DNA from: Cohaesibacter sp.
GTDB taxonomy: Bacteria; Pseudomonadota; Alphaproteobacteria; Rhizobiales; Cohaesibacteraceae
Direction: 5' to 3'
NCBI GenBank assembly: GCA_025210795.1
Contig: JAOAQZ010000020.1
Coordinates: 368,638 to 432,637 of the forward strand
DNA: 64,000 nt
Below the pieces are notes generated by a model. The model ran no database searches and was not told where the DNA came from. It saw only the letters and a list, made by a program, of their open reading frames with translations. Shown here piece by piece: positions 8,766 through 17,936 of this stretch. Position 1 is the first letter of the stretch, and the number at the start of each line of letters is the position of its first letter. The position numbers were made by a program, and so were the translations under genes.

Positions 8766-8785
8766 TTAATTGATCAGTCAATTAA
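8766..8785. promoter_or_regulatory. Perfect palindrome in the choX-betI divergent promoter, probable BetI operator
   Basis: TTAATTGA (8766-8773) and TCAATTAA (8778-8785) form a perfect inverted repeat around TCAG. It lies 30 bp before betI in the 222-bp divergent region. BetI, a TetR-family repressor released by choline, is encoded immediately downstream and is the likely binder; its operators in other species contain TTGA/TCAA half-sites. Confidence 0.6.
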
Positions 8786-8815
8786 AATAAACAGGTGTGG
8801 GATTAGGAGAGGCAA

Positions 8816-9424
8816 ATGCCCAAAATTGGAATGGGTCCGGTGCGCAAACGTGCCTTTGTCAAAGCGGCAATCTCTTCTATTCATGCGAAGGGGTTCATGC
8901 AGCTGACCATGGCGGATGTGGCACGCGAAGCAGGGGTCTCGACGGGGCTTATCCATCATTATCTGGGCTCTAAAGATCAGCTTTTGAATGAGACGATGCG
9001 CTATCTTCTCAATGAGCTGCAGCAAATCCTTCAGGCCAAGCTAAGCGGCGCAACCACCCCTCAAGAGAGGCTGGATGCGATTATCGAGAGCAATTTCACC
9101 AAAGAGCAGATGCGCCCCGAGGTTGTTTCTGCCTGGTTGGCCTTTTATGTGCAGGCCCAGCGCTCCGAGCCGCTCAATCATCTTTTGCATATCTATTCGC
9201 GCCGCCTGCAAAGCAATCTGACCAGTGCCTTCAAGGCGCATATGTCACCGACCAAGGCACGGCTGGCAGCGGAAAGCACAGCCGCCCTGATCGATGGGTT
9301 CTGGCTCAAAGCAGTGCTGGTCCAGGGCGTTATCAATCACAAACATGCGGTCAAGGTGCTGAAAAAGCATGTGGCCCAGCAAATCCAAACTGCGGAGCAG
9401 GAGAAGGCTTCAGATGGAATTTGA
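8816..9424 (+). CDS. betI: Choline-responsive transcriptional repressor BetI
   Basis: The 202-residue TetR-family regulator has an N-terminal HTH at about 25-65 ([20 protein letters not shown]) and a C-terminal ligand-binding helical domain. The opening [11 protein letters not shown] is typical of BetI. It represses choline oxidation genes and is released by choline. The coding end overlaps the betA start by 11 bases, so the two genes are translated as a unit. GGAGAGG lies upstream of the ATG, and a palindromic operator candidate lies at 8766-8785. Confidence 0.93.
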   Translation: MPKIGMGPVRKRAFVKAAISSIHAKGFMQLTMADVAREAGVSTGLIHHYLGSKDQLLNETMRYLLNELQQILQAKLSGATTPQERLDAIIESNFTKEQMRPEVVSAWLAFYVQAQRSEPLNHLLHIYSRRLQSNLTSAFKAHMSPTKARLAAESTAALIDGFWLKAVLVQGVINHKHAVKVLKKHVAQQIQTAEQEKASDGI

Positions 9425-11078
9425 TTTTATTATCATTGGCTCCGGATCAGCCGGATCAGCGCTGGCAGCCCGCCTGAGCGAAGATGGCCAGTCCAGCGTT
9501 CTGGTGTTGGAATTTGGCGGCACTGATGCCGGGCCCTTCATCCAGATGCCTGCGGCCCTGTCCTATCCCATGAATATGGGGCTCTATGATTGGGGCTATG
9601 AGACAGAGCCCGAGCCACATCTGGGCGGCCGCCGTCTTGTGACCCCGCGCGGCAAGGTTATTGGTGGCTCTTCCTCCATCAATGGCATGGTTTATGTGCG
9701 CGGCCATGCCTTGGATTATGATCACTGGCAGGAAGTGGGAGCCACTGGCTGGGCTTACAAAGATGTGCTGCCCTATTTCCGCCGGATGGAACATGCTCAC
9801 ATGGATCCCGGCCAGAGCGGCGAGGGCTGGCGCGGCACCGAAGGGCCGCTGCATATCACCCGTGGCGAGCGGAAAAATCCGCTTTATCAAGCCTTTATCG
9901 ATGCAGGCAAACAAGCTGGCTACCCAGTAACTGCAGATTATAATGGCGAGCAGCAAGAAGGCTTTGGCCCCATGGAAATGACGGTCCATGAGGGGGTGCG
10001 CTGGTCTGCGGCCAATGCCTATCTCAAGCCTTCGCTCTCCCGCCCAAATCTGGAGCTGGAAAGCCGGGCCATGGTGCACCGGATCATTATTGAAGACAAT
10101 CGAGCCACAGGCGTGGAATATGAAAAGGGTGGCAAAATCCATGTGGCGAAGGCGCGCAGGGAAGTCATCCTGTCAGCTTCAGCCATCAATTCCCCAAAAA
10201 TCCTGATGCAATCAGGCATTGGTGAAGCAGGGCATCTTGGCGAAATGGGCATTGATGTGATTGCCGATCGCCCCGGCGTTGGGGCCAATTTGCAAGACCA
10301 TCTGGAGCTTTACCTGCAAGTTGCGTGCACCCAGCCTATCACGCTGTTCAAGCACTGGAACTTATTGGGCAAGGGCATGATTGGTCTGCAATGGCTGCTC
10401 ACCAAAACCGGCCTTGGGGCCTCCAACCATTTTGAAAGCTGTGCTTTCATTCGCTCAAAAGCAGGGATCCCCTATCCCGATATCCAATATCACTTCCTGC
10501 CCTTTGCAGTGCGTTATGATGGCAAGGCAGCCTCGGAAGGTCACGGTTTTCAGGCCCATGTGGGGCCAATGCGCTCCAAATCCCGCGGGCGGGTCAAGCT
10601 CACCTCAAAAGAGGCGCGCGCCAAGCCATCCATCTTGTTCAATTACATGTCGCATGAAGAAGATTGGGAAGATTTCAGAACCTGCATTCGCCTGACCCGC
10701 GAAATCTTCGACCAAGACGCTTTTGCCCCCTATCGCGGCAAGGAGATCCAGCCCGGAGAGGCGTACCAAACGGATGAGGAGCTGAATGCCTTCATCAAGG
10801 AACACGCAGAAAGCGCCTATCATCCAAGTGGATCATGCCGTATGGGTGCCAAGGATGATAAGATGGCTGTGGTCGATCCTGAATGCCGGGTCATCGGCGT
10901 GGAGGGCCTGCGTCTGGCAGACAGCTCCATCTTCCCGCGGATTACCAATGGTAACTTGAATGGTCCCTCCATTATGGTGGGCGAGAAGGCAGCTGATCAT
11001 ATCTTGGGCAAAACGCCCCTGCCTGCGGCCAATGTAACGCCTTGGGTCAATCCCGATTGGCAAACCAGCCAGAGATAG
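9414..11078 (+). CDS. betA: Choline dehydrogenase
   Basis: This 554-residue GMC-family flavoprotein oxidises choline to betaine aldehyde at the inner face of the cytoplasmic membrane. The FAD-binding motif GSGSAG is at residues 9-14, with [14 protein letters not shown] (GMC signature 1) near 83-96. The active-site His lies in [11 protein letters not shown] at about 469, and the conserved Asn in GNLNGPS at about 514. The ATG at 9414 gives the normal N-terminus ([11 protein letters not shown]); a longer frame from 9369 would add unrelated residues inside betI. The order betI-betA-betB is standard. Confidence 0.95.
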   Translation: MEFDFIIIGSGSAGSALAARLSEDGQSSVLVLEFGGTDAGPFIQMPAALSYPMNMGLYDWGYETEPEPHLGGRRLVTPRGKVIGGSSSINGMVYVRGHALDYDHWQEVGATGWAYKDVLPYFRRMEHAHMDPGQSGEGWRGTEGPLHITRGERKNPLYQAFIDAGKQAGYPVTADYNGEQQEGFGPMEMTVHEGVRWSAANAYLKPSLSRPNLELESRAMVHRIIIEDNRATGVEYEKGGKIHVAKARREVILSASAINSPKILMQSGIGEAGHLGEMGIDVIADRPGVGANLQDHLELYLQVACTQPITLFKHWNLLGKGMIGLQWLLTKTGLGASNHFESCAFIRSKAGIPYPDIQYHFLPFAVRYDGKAASEGHGFQAHVGPMRSKSRGRVKLTSKEARAKPSILFNYMSHEEDWEDFRTCIRLTREIFDQDAFAPYRGKEIQPGEAYQTDEELNAFIKEHAESAYHPSGSCRMGAKDDKMAVVDPECRVIGVEGLRLADSSIFPRITNGNLNGPSIMVGEKAADHILGKTPLPAANVTPWVNPDWQTSQR

Positions 11079-11092
11079 CGAGCTTTTGAGGA

Positions 11093-11109
11093 GGATCTTT
11101 TTAAGATCC
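11093..11109 (+). other. Small hairpin between betA and betB
   Basis: GGATCTT and AAGATCC form a perfect 7-bp stem with a TTT loop, 15 bases after betA. It may tune betB expression or protect the betA mRNA end; no T-run follows, so it is not a clear terminator. Confidence 0.4.
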
Positions 11110-11150
11110 GCTCGCCAGCAAATAAAGATTTGAAAAAGACAGGAAAGTTT

Positions 11151-12626
11151 ATGCGCGCACAACCAACAGCATCGCATTTTATCAATGGCCGTTATGTGGA
11201 AGATGAGCAAGGCAGCGTGATTGAAAGCGTCTATCCTGCAAATGGCGAGACAATTGCCCGCCTTCATGCCGGAACAGATGCCATCATCGAGCAAGCGGTG
11301 GAAGCGGCCAAGGCAGGCTTTGCTGTCTGGTCAAAAATGAGCGGCACGGAACGCGGGCGCATCTTGCGCAAAGCCGCTGATATTATGCGTAAGCGCAATC
11401 AGGCCCTGTCCGAGCTTGAAACCCTTGACACCGGCAAGGCCATTCAGGAAACCATTTGCGCAGACGCGGCCTCCGGCGCTGATTGTCTGGAATATTTTGG
11501 CGGCATCGCATCATCTATCCATGGGGAGCAGGTGGATCTTGGGGCGTCCGCTGGTGGCTCCTTTGGTTATACCCGCCGCGAGCCTTTAGGCATTTGCGTA
11601 GGGATCGGGGCGTGGAACTATCCCATACAGATCGCCAGCTGGAAAGCCGCACCGGCCCTTGCCGCTGGCAATGCCATGATCTTTAAACCATCAGAAATGA
11701 CACCGCTGTCCGCTCTCAAGCTTGCCGAGATTTTCAAAGAGGCAGGTCTGCCGGACGGGGTCTTTAACGTGGTGCAGGGCGAGCGTGAGACCGGCGCCAA
11801 GCTGACAGGGCACGGGGATGTTGCCAAAATCTCGCTGACCGGTTCCGTGCCCACCGGCAAAAAGGTGGCCGAGGTTGCTGCCGGCAATCTCAAGCAGGTC
11901 ACATTGGAGCTTGGCGGCAAGTCTCCGCTGATTATTTTTGAAGATGCGGATCTTGAAAATGCCATTTCCGGTGCAATGCTGGCCAACTTCTATTCCACCG
12001 GCCAGATCTGCTCCAACGGAACCCGCGTTTTTGTTCATAATTCTATAATGGAGCCTTTCCTTGCTCGCCTCAAAGAGCGGACAGAAACCATTCTTTTGGG
12101 CGATCCTTTAAAGGAAGAAACCCAGCTTGGGCCCCTTGTCTCCAAAGAGCATCGCGAAAAGGTCATGGCCTATATCGAGATTGGCAAAGAGGAAGGGGCC
12201 GAGCTTATCTGCGGTGGAGGTGTGCCCCAAGGCGATGAGTTCGCACAAGGCGCCTATATCGAGCCGACTATCTTTGCCGGTGTGGGGGATGATATGCGGA
12301 TCGCCAAGGAAGAGATTTTCGGCCCCGTCATGTCTGTGCTGGGATTTGAGGATGAGGACGATGTCGTGGCCCGCGCCAATGATACCGGCTTTGGCTTGGC
12401 TGCCGGTGTCTTTACCAAAGATATCCAGCGTGCCCATCGGGTGATCAACAATTTGCAGGCGGGCACAACCTGGATCAACACCTATAACCTGACCCCGATC
12501 GAGTTGCCTTTTGGCGGCGTGAAACAATCCGGCATGGGCCGCGAAAATGCTCACGCTGCCCTTGATCATTATTCCCAGATCAAATCGGTCTATGTGGAAC
12601 TGGGGGATGTCGATAGCCCTTACTAG
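11151..12626 (+). CDS. betB: Betaine-aldehyde dehydrogenase
   Basis: The 491-residue NAD(P)-dependent aldehyde dehydrogenase converts betaine aldehyde to glycine betaine, the compatible solute made by this pathway. The general-base Glu is in LELGGKSP (about 252) and the catalytic Cys in [11 protein letters not shown] (about 286). The Rossmann motif GSVPTGKKV is present. Length matches BetB (487-490). The ATG at 11151 follows an AGGAAAG ribosome site; an in-frame start at 11130 lacks one. It is the last gene of betIAB and is followed by a strong bidirectional terminator. Confidence 0.95.
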   Translation: MRAQPTASHFINGRYVEDEQGSVIESVYPANGETIARLHAGTDAIIEQAVEAAKAGFAVWSKMSGTERGRILRKAADIMRKRNQALSELETLDTGKAIQETICADAASGADCLEYFGGIASSIHGEQVDLGASAGGSFGYTRREPLGICVGIGAWNYPIQIASWKAAPALAAGNAMIFKPSEMTPLSALKLAEIFKEAGLPDGVFNVVQGERETGAKLTGHGDVAKISLTGSVPTGKKVAEVAAGNLKQVTLELGGKSPLIIFEDADLENAISGAMLANFYSTGQICSNGTRVFVHNSIMEPFLARLKERTETILLGDPLKEETQLGPLVSKEHREKVMAYIEIGKEEGAELICGGGVPQGDEFAQGAYIEPTIFAGVGDDMRIAKEEIFGPVMSVLGFEDEDDVVARANDTGFGLAAGVFTKDIQRAHRVINNLQAGTTWINTYNLTPIELPFGGVKQSGMGRENAHAALDHYSQIKSVYVELGDVDSPY

Positions 12627-12665
12627 GGCGTATTTTTACGACTTTACAGTTGAACCAAGACAAAG

Positions 12666-12696
12666 AAAAACCGGCCCTTTGATGGGCCGGTTTTTT
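12666..12696. terminator. Bidirectional terminator between betB and the FecR-domain gene
   Basis: CCGGCCC (12671-12677) and GGGCCGG (12684-12690) form a perfect stem flanked by A5 on the left and T6 on the right, so it can stop both converging transcripts. Confidence 0.9.
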
Positions 12697-12718
12697 GTTG
12701 GGCTATTGGCATCAGGCG

Positions 12719-13864
12719 TTATTCGCCTTCATTGCCGCCACCATTTCCGCCACCATTGCCACCGCCGTTGCCATTACCGTTTCCGTTGTTGCCACCGCCG
12801 TTGCCATTGCCGTTTCCGTTATTGCCACCGCCGTTGCCATTACCGTTTCCGTTGTTGCCGCCGCCGTTGCCATTGCCGTTTCCGTTATTGCCACCGCCGT
12901 TGCCATTACCGTTTCCGTTATTGCCGCCGCTGTTGCCATTTCCATTGCCATTATTGCCATTTCCATTGCCATTATTGCCACTGGAATTGCCATTATTGCC
13001 GCTATTGCCGTTGCCGACACCGTTATTGCCCTTGTCCTTGGAGGACGAGGAAGAGGTGGAAGACGAAGCATTAGATTTAGATTTTGACTTGCTGCGGCCA
13101 AACCCGAACCCGATACCGCGATTGCTGCTGCGGGCCTGAGCGCGCGCTGCACTGCGCTTGGCTTGCTCTTTGGCTGAGAAGGTTGACTTGCGCGAGCCGG
13201 GGCGCAGCTCTTTGGTCACCCCTTTTACGGTCACCTTGGTATGGAAACCCGGAGCCTTGGCTTTGGAGATTTTGGAAATCTTGCCAAGCTTTGCAGCTTT
13301 CGCAGTCCGTGACAGGCTAAAGCTACTATTCTTTGATGCAGTATTCATGCTCACGGTCTGGCCTGCGGTGATATCCACCTGCTCGCCAGAGACTGAGCTG
13401 GAAACCCCGACCTTGCCGGATTTAACCGAAACTTGTGCGCGTTTCTGGGTCACTTCAACGGTAAATTGGGTGCCCTTCACAACGGCTGCAAGGAAAGGGG
13501 TTTGAACCGAAAAATGGCGTACATCCTTTTTATTCACCTGCAGGGCAATTTTGCCCGTCTGATGCAGAACCAGCGTTTTACCCGCTCTGAGATGTCTTGC
13601 CTCAGGGATCGCCAAAATCGCATTGGGGCCGACCTGAATCCGTTCTTTGCCGCGCTTGAGCGATAGCCGTGTTCGTGCATTGGTGGATAAGGTTTGGCCC
13701 GGATTGAGTGACATGCCGCGCTTAACGCGGACCGCTTTGCTATCTTTGGCAGCAAGCCAGGCTTGACCTGTTACTTTCTGCACCAGCCAGGAATGACCGG
13801 ATGCAGCAAAAGCAGAGGTGGAAACAAAGAGAAAAACAAAAAAATAACAGGCGGCGCGGAACAT
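12719..13864 (-). CDS. Secreted FecR-domain protein with Asn/Gly-rich repeat tail
   Basis: The 381-residue protein starts with a signal peptide (ending STSAFAA). Residues about 60-175 form a FecR domain (iron-regulator-like fold; VKGTQFTVEV and SGEQVDITAGQTVSM). A basic linker, residues about 200-265, precedes a Ser-rich stretch. The C-terminal third is a tandem array of GNNGNGNGNGG-type 11-residue units ending NEGE. The FecR domain here lacks any linked sigma factor or TonB receptor, so a structural or polymer-binding role in the envelope is more likely than iron signalling. The low-complexity tail is probably disordered. Confidence 0.82.
   Translation of the reverse strand: MFRAACYFFVFLFVSTSAFAASGHSWLVQKVTGQAWLAAKDSKAVRVKRGMSLNPGQTLSTNARTRLSLKRGKERIQVGPNAILAIPEARHLRAGKTLVLHQTGKIALQVNKKDVRHFSVQTPFLAAVVKGTQFTVEVTQKRAQVSVKSGKVGVSSSVSGEQVDITAGQTVSMNTASKNSSFSLSRTAKAAKLGKISKISKAKAPGFHTKVTVKGVTKELRPGSRKSTFSAKEQAKRSAARAQARSSNRGIGFGFGRSKSKSKSNASSSTSSSSSKDKGNNGVGNGNSGNNGNSSGNNGNGNGNNGNGNGNSGGNNGNGNGNGGGNNGNGNGNGGGNNGNGNGNGGGNNGNGNGNGGGNNGNGNGNGGGNGGGNGGGNEGE
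12733..12990 (-). repeat. 33-bp minisatellite coding for Asn/Gly units
   Basis: About six in-frame copies of a 33-bp unit encode GGNNGNGNGNG. The copies alternate TTGTTGCC and TTATTGCC variants on the plus strand and shade into shorter irregular units at both ends. Copy number is likely to vary between strains. Confidence 0.85.
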
Positions 13865-14231
13865 TTATTCCATCCTAGATCGATTAATTAGACGGAACCA
13901 AGCTAGGATATGTTGATTAATGTCGTTTTAAACTCGCCGGTTCAATATATTTGTAGTTAATGAATTATATATATAAGCGAATGGGTGCGGCCATATCAGC
14001 GGCCCTCAATAGATTTCATGCTGAGAATGACAAATACTCATCTGAAAGCGCACTATGCCTCAGAGGTGAGCCGCAAAGCCGAACCCGAATGCATCGACAT
14101 TCCATGCATAATCAGCAATGATCCAAATATGTCCTTCAAACCTGCTCCACAAAAGACCGGGGAATGCACAAATCTCTGCTGATTGCGGGTTTAGAGAGGA
14201 TGGGTGAGTATATGATTTAAGGAGGCTGGCG
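13865..14231. other. Intergenic stretch, no convincing gene
   Basis: It contains the promoter region of the FecR-domain gene (AT-rich, 13865-13975). A 65-codon plus-strand frame at 13985-14182 has no ribosome site or recognisable features and was not called. Confidence 0.5.
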
Positions 14232-14690
14232 ATGGCTAGAATGCTGATTTGCCTATTGTTACTGATCTCCCCCGCTCTGGCCGAAGAATGCGAAAAGGGG
14301 GCACTCTATGAGGCAATGGATATCAGCGGCAATCGACATGTTTTACAAATACAGGGCTTTGCATCTCCCTATATCTTTGAAATGTATTCCAAAGGCCAAA
14401 AACAATGGTCGATCACAGCCGAGCAGGGCTGCTCAAATGGTATAGATTTCTGCTGGGTGGGCATTCCAGATAATCGTGATGAACTGGTTGATATCGCCGC
14501 CGAAGCCGTATGGGAAGAGGATAAGCCGCTTTACATGGTGTTCGCGCATTTGCGTCAAACCTTGGCAAGATCCTATCGGGACGAGGAGAGTTTTGAGGTA
14601 AAAGCCAAGTGGCATACAAACCGCCCGGATAACGCGCAAGAAGCCCAGATCCTGCCGGTAAATGTCTATAAATTCAAATCCTGCCAATAG
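14232..14690 (+). CDS. Small secreted protein of unknown function
   Basis: The 152-residue precursor has a short signal peptide (MARMLICLLLLISPALA). The mature protein has four or five cysteines (C20, near 66, near 72, near 151) and no family that I recognise. A near-perfect ribosome site (AAGGAGG) lies 7 bases before the ATG. It is monocistronic, followed by a terminator at 14737. Confidence 0.75.
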   Translation: MARMLICLLLLISPALAEECEKGALYEAMDISGNRHVLQIQGFASPYIFEMYSKGQKQWSITAEQGCSNGIDFCWVGIPDNRDELVDIAAEAVWEEDKPLYMVFAHLRQTLARSYRDEESFEVKAKWHTNRPDNAQEAQILPVNVYKFKSCQ

Positions 14691-14736
14691 AGGCAGAAAG
14701 CCGACATGTAGAATTATGGTCTTGCGATTGAGAAAC

Positions 14737-14760
14737 GGGCCACTTTTGCGGCCCATTTTT
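14737..14760 (+). terminator. Rho-independent terminator after the small secreted protein
   Basis: GGGCC (14737-14741) pairs with GGCCC (14750-14754) and is followed by ATTTTTG. Confidence 0.7.
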
Positions 14761-14990
14761 GTTCGAAATGTCACCTGGGTCAGTTAATTTTCAACTTCAG
14801 AACTTTGCCCGGCGCCAGCGGTTTGTCCGCCAATGGGACGATGTAGCTGGCCGCGGTGGTGAAACCGGCATTCCAGTTGGTGCACCATTCGCATGTCGGC
14901 AGCCAAATCGAGCTTGTCGCCCTTTATGGAACTCTCTCAAATGAGAAGTGATCAAAATCTGGGGGGATATTTCTGGGCACAAAAAAACCG

Positions 14991-15065
<75 letters not shown>

Positions 15066-15445
15066 ATTCCACGGTGTTTTGATGAGGCAGTTAGCGCCGC
15101 CTCAGTGTGGCGGTTTCTAGATCAGGTGATGGCAATATGCAAGTCTGTTTTTTCGAAAAAATTAGTTTCCTGTGAAAAGACGCGCCCTTGCCCTTAAGCG
15201 AATGAGAGAAAAGAGCGAATAGGGGCAATACAGGCCCTGTCTTCTCCTTGTCATTCAGCCTTGTGGCAGTCTTGTTGCAGCTTTGTGCTGGTCTCGGTCA
15301 AAATGTGGCCTTTCAGCACGCATAAAAGGCGAGGCTGTAAACCAACATAGTAAAAAAACCCGCTAATGACCATCAAAAGGCCCGATTGTGGGCTTTTTTG
15401 TCTTTTGCTTTTGGGTTAAGAAGTCGGCAACCAAAAGGATCACAC
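15066..15445. other. Intergenic stretch with a terminator-like hairpin
   Basis: No gene is seen. The stretch carries the tRNA-Thr promoter (minus strand). A hairpin, AAAGGCCC-GATTGT-GGGCTTTTTTG, lies near 15376-15399 just before the small gene that precedes murA. Confidence 0.5.
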
Positions 15446-15682
15446 GTGTCTGACAAGCCACAAAATTCTGATAGCGACCAGAGCGAGGCCGAAAAGGGCC
15501 CTCGTTCAGCCAAGGCTGCAAAGGATGACCGCGCCGCCAGATTGTCTGATGCCTTGCGCGGTAACTTGCGCCGCCGCAAAGCCCAGACAAAAGCGCGTCC
15601 CTCATCCGCAAAGGGCGAAAAGGGCCCCGGTTTGCTGGCCGCAATCAAGTCAGAGAAACAATCCGGCGCAGACAAAGACTAG
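15446..15682 (+). CDS. Small basic hypothetical protein upstream of murA
   Basis: The 78-residue product (from a GTG start at 15446, with AAAGGA 7 bases upstream) is highly charged. It contains the stretch [16 protein letters not shown], which is typical of a short conserved protein found immediately before murA in Hyphomicrobiales. No signal peptide or enzyme motif is visible and its function is unknown. The last residues (SGADKD) are acidic. It is probably co-transcribed with murA, 103 bp downstream. Confidence 0.65.
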   Translation: MSDKPQNSDSDQSEAEKGPRSAKAAKDDRAARLSDALRGNLRRRKAQTKARPSSAKGEKGPGLLAAIKSEKQSGADKD

Positions 15683-15737
15683 AATTAGGCAATCTGGCCA
15701 ACCTTTTGTCCTGAGTGGCAAAGGCGAGGGGCCGGAT

Positions 15738-15773
15738 TTTGCAAAGAGTATAAAGTTTGCAAAGAGTATAAAG
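15738..15773 (+). repeat. Perfect 18-bp tandem duplication in the murA leader
   Basis: TTTGCAAAGAGTATAAAG occurs twice head-to-tail (15738-15755 and 15756-15773), ending 12 bases before the murA ATG and next to its AAAGAGA ribosome site. It may affect murA translation or be a recent slippage duplication. Confidence 0.9.
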
Positions 15774-15785
15774 AAAGAGAAACAC

Positions 15786-17075
15786 ATGGACGCAATTCGC
15801 ATTGTCGGTGGAGCACAATTGAACGGCACCATTCCTATTTCCGGTGCCAAAAATGCGGCTTTGCCGCTGATGATCGCTTCTCTTTTGACCGATGAGGAAT
15901 TGATTTTGGAGAATTTGCCGCGCCTGCGCGATGTGCAGCAATTGCAGCAAATCCTCTCCAATCATGGTGTGTCCTACATGATCGAAGGCAAACGTCCCGG
16001 CATGGACAGCATGGACGGGCAGATTGTTCGCCTGCAAGCGCGCGAAATTATTGATACGCGAGCTCCTTACGATCTGGTCTCCAAAATGCGGGCCAGCTTC
16101 TGGGTGATTGGCCCGTTGCTGGCGCGGATGAAGGAATGTCGTGTTTCGCTGCCCGGTGGGTGCGCTATTGGCACACGTCCGGTTGATTTCTTCATTGATG
16201 GGCTTAAAGCGCTGGGCGCGGAAATCGATATCGAGCGCGGCTATGCGGTTGCATCGGCTCCTGAGGGCCTTAAGGGCGCGGAATATGAATTCTCCAAAGT
16301 CTCTGTCGGCGCGACCCACACGCTGATGATGGCAGCAACCCTTGCCAAGGGCACGACAGTGCTGAAAAATTCTGCGCGAGAGCCGGAAGTCACCGACCTG
16401 GCCAATTGCCTGATTGCGATGGGTGCCAACATCTCTGGCGCTGGCACTGATACCATCACCATTGAAGGAGTGGAAAAGCTCCACGGCGCGCGTCATTCCG
16501 TGCTGCCCGATCGCATTGAAACCGGCACCTATGCCATGGCTGTGGCCATGACCGGTGGCGATGTCCTTCTCAAAGGTGCGCGTGCCGATTTGCTGCAGGC
16601 CGCCCTTGATGTACTTGAGCAAACCGGCACCGGCATTGAAGTGACCAATGAAGGCATCCGCGTCTCGCGCAACGGTTCTGCTCTAAAGGCAGTGGATGTG
16701 ACCACCGATCCGTTCCCCGGTTTCCCCACCGATTTGCAGGCCCAGTTCATGGCGCTTATGACCCGAGCCGAGGGTACTTCGACCATTACGGAGACCATTT
16801 TTGAAAACCGCTTCATGCATGTGCAGGAGCTGGCCCGCCTTGGCGCTTCTATCTCACTTGACGGGCAAAAGGCCCATGTGGAAGGGGGAAGCGAGCTCAA
16901 AGGAGCTCAGGTTATGGCAACGGATCTGCGGGCCTCTGTCTCACTGGTCATTGCCGGTTTGGTGGCGGAAGGGGAGACCAAGGTCAACCGCGTCTATCAT
17001 CTTGATCGTGGGTTTGAGCGCCTTGAAGACAAGCTGACGGCATGTGGCGCCACAATTGAGCGGATCTCGGCCTAA
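15786..17075 (+). CDS. murA: UDP-N-acetylglucosamine 1-carboxyvinyltransferase
   Basis: The 429-residue enzyme transfers enolpyruvate from PEP to UDP-GlcNAc, the first committed step of peptidoglycan synthesis, in the cytoplasm. It opens with the conserved [20 protein letters not shown] and the GAKNAALP motif. The catalytic Cys is C126 in [10 protein letters not shown], so it should be fosfomycin-sensitive. The ATG at 15786 gives the family N-terminus; a longer frame from 15525 overlaps the preceding gene. It heads the conserved block reaching to yacG and is followed by a terminator. Confidence 0.97.
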   Translation: MDAIRIVGGAQLNGTIPISGAKNAALPLMIASLLTDEELILENLPRLRDVQQLQQILSNHGVSYMIEGKRPGMDSMDGQIVRLQAREIIDTRAPYDLVSKMRASFWVIGPLLARMKECRVSLPGGCAIGTRPVDFFIDGLKALGAEIDIERGYAVASAPEGLKGAEYEFSKVSVGATHTLMMAATLAKGTTVLKNSAREPEVTDLANCLIAMGANISGAGTDTITIEGVEKLHGARHSVLPDRIETGTYAMAVAMTGGDVLLKGARADLLQAALDVLEQTGTGIEVTNEGIRVSRNGSALKAVDVTTDPFPGFPTDLQAQFMALMTRAEGTSTITETIFENRFMHVQELARLGASISLDGQKAHVEGGSELKGAQVMATDLRASVSLVIAGLVAEGETKVNRVYHLDRGFERLEDKLTACGATIERISA

Positions 17076-17100
17076 CGCCTCAAGAATTGGATGATCAGGG

Positions 17101-17123
17101 GAGGGGCTTTTGCCCCTCTCTTT
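17101..17123 (+). terminator. Rho-independent terminator after murA
   Basis: GAGGGGC (17101-17107) pairs with GCCCCTC (17112-17118) around a TTTT loop and is followed by TCTTTG. Confidence 0.8.
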
Positions 17124-17242
17124 GTATTTTCTTTATTTTACTGAATTTTCTTTCCGTTTTATCTCGTCCTTCCCGCCTTGCACAAGGAGCTGCGCTTGCC
17201 TATCTATGAGGAGTGCGTCAAGACAAGTTGGAGACCATCGCC

Positions 17243-17737
17243 ATGACCCCTTTAAAACTTGCAGCTTTGGATCAGGAAGATCTGGTCGTTCTGTCCAGCT
17301 ATTGTCAGGATGCTGTGATCAAGGTTGGCGAAATTTCATGGCTTCAGTCCGAGCAACGGCTTGTGTTGGCCATGCACCGCTTTGTCTGGGAAGAAGCGCT
17401 GAAGCAGAAAAAATGCTTCTTTGGTCCCAAACCAACCTTTGAGCGTCGCCAGACGGTCGTCCATTTTGATCGGGTAACCTCGGTCAAGGCACGTAACATC
17501 CGCATGGATGCCAAGGATTCCGTTCTTAATTTGCTGGCCATGACCTATGAAGCAGAAGGTGATGGCCCAAATGGCTTTGTCACCATCCATTTTGCTGGCA
17601 ATGCAGAATTGCGCCTTGGGGTGGAATGTATCGAAAGCCAGTTGGCCGATGCTGGCAGTGCCTGGGAGACGGAAAACATGCCCGAGCATGAAGCCGCCGA
17701 GCATTTTGAAGGATCAGAGTCTCTCTCCGCAAAATAG
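17243..17737 (+). CDS. DUF2948 family protein
   Basis: The 164-residue protein has the DUF2948 pattern: an opening LKLAALDQEDLVVLSSYCQDAV, then GEISWLQSEQRLVLAMHRFVWE, then FERRQTVVHFDRVTSVKARN. It is found between murA and hisD in most Hyphomicrobiales, as here. It has no signal or membrane segment, and its biochemical role is not known. The ATG at 17243 has GGAG about 10 bases upstream; a GTG at 17213 is possible but less likely. Confidence 0.88.
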   Translation: MTPLKLAALDQEDLVVLSSYCQDAVIKVGEISWLQSEQRLVLAMHRFVWEEALKQKKCFFGPKPTFERRQTVVHFDRVTSVKARNIRMDAKDSVLNLLAMTYEAEGDGPNGFVTIHFAGNAELRLGVECIESQLADAGSAWETENMPEHEAAEHFEGSESLSAK

Positions 17738-17936
17738 AGCCTTTCGGGCTAGATGCTCCTTTCAAACAGGGCATGTGTTGCAAAGCCGCGCAGTTTTCTT
17801 GTTTTGCTCTCCTTATTGACAGTTTTAGCCGTCCTGTAAGGCATTGAGCGGTGCGATTCTGACAATTTCTCTTGCCTAGGCGGGCATAACTTTTCATAAC
17901 AGCCCTTGATGAGCACTGCACTGAAGGAGCCCAAGC

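Noticed and set aside
12733..12990. Regular short repeats that could suggest a CRISPR array
   Set aside because: The repeats are contiguous, in frame and without spacers; no cas genes are nearby.
12695..13139. Long plus-strand frames opposite the FecR gene, rich in Pro/Leu or Ala/Val/Ile
   Set aside because: They are mirror images of the Asn/Gly minisatellite; the minus-strand frame has the signal peptide and FecR domain.
13985..14182. A 65-codon plus-strand frame between the FecR gene and the secreted protein
   Set aside because: No ribosome site, no recognisable composition, and it lies in a probable promoter region.
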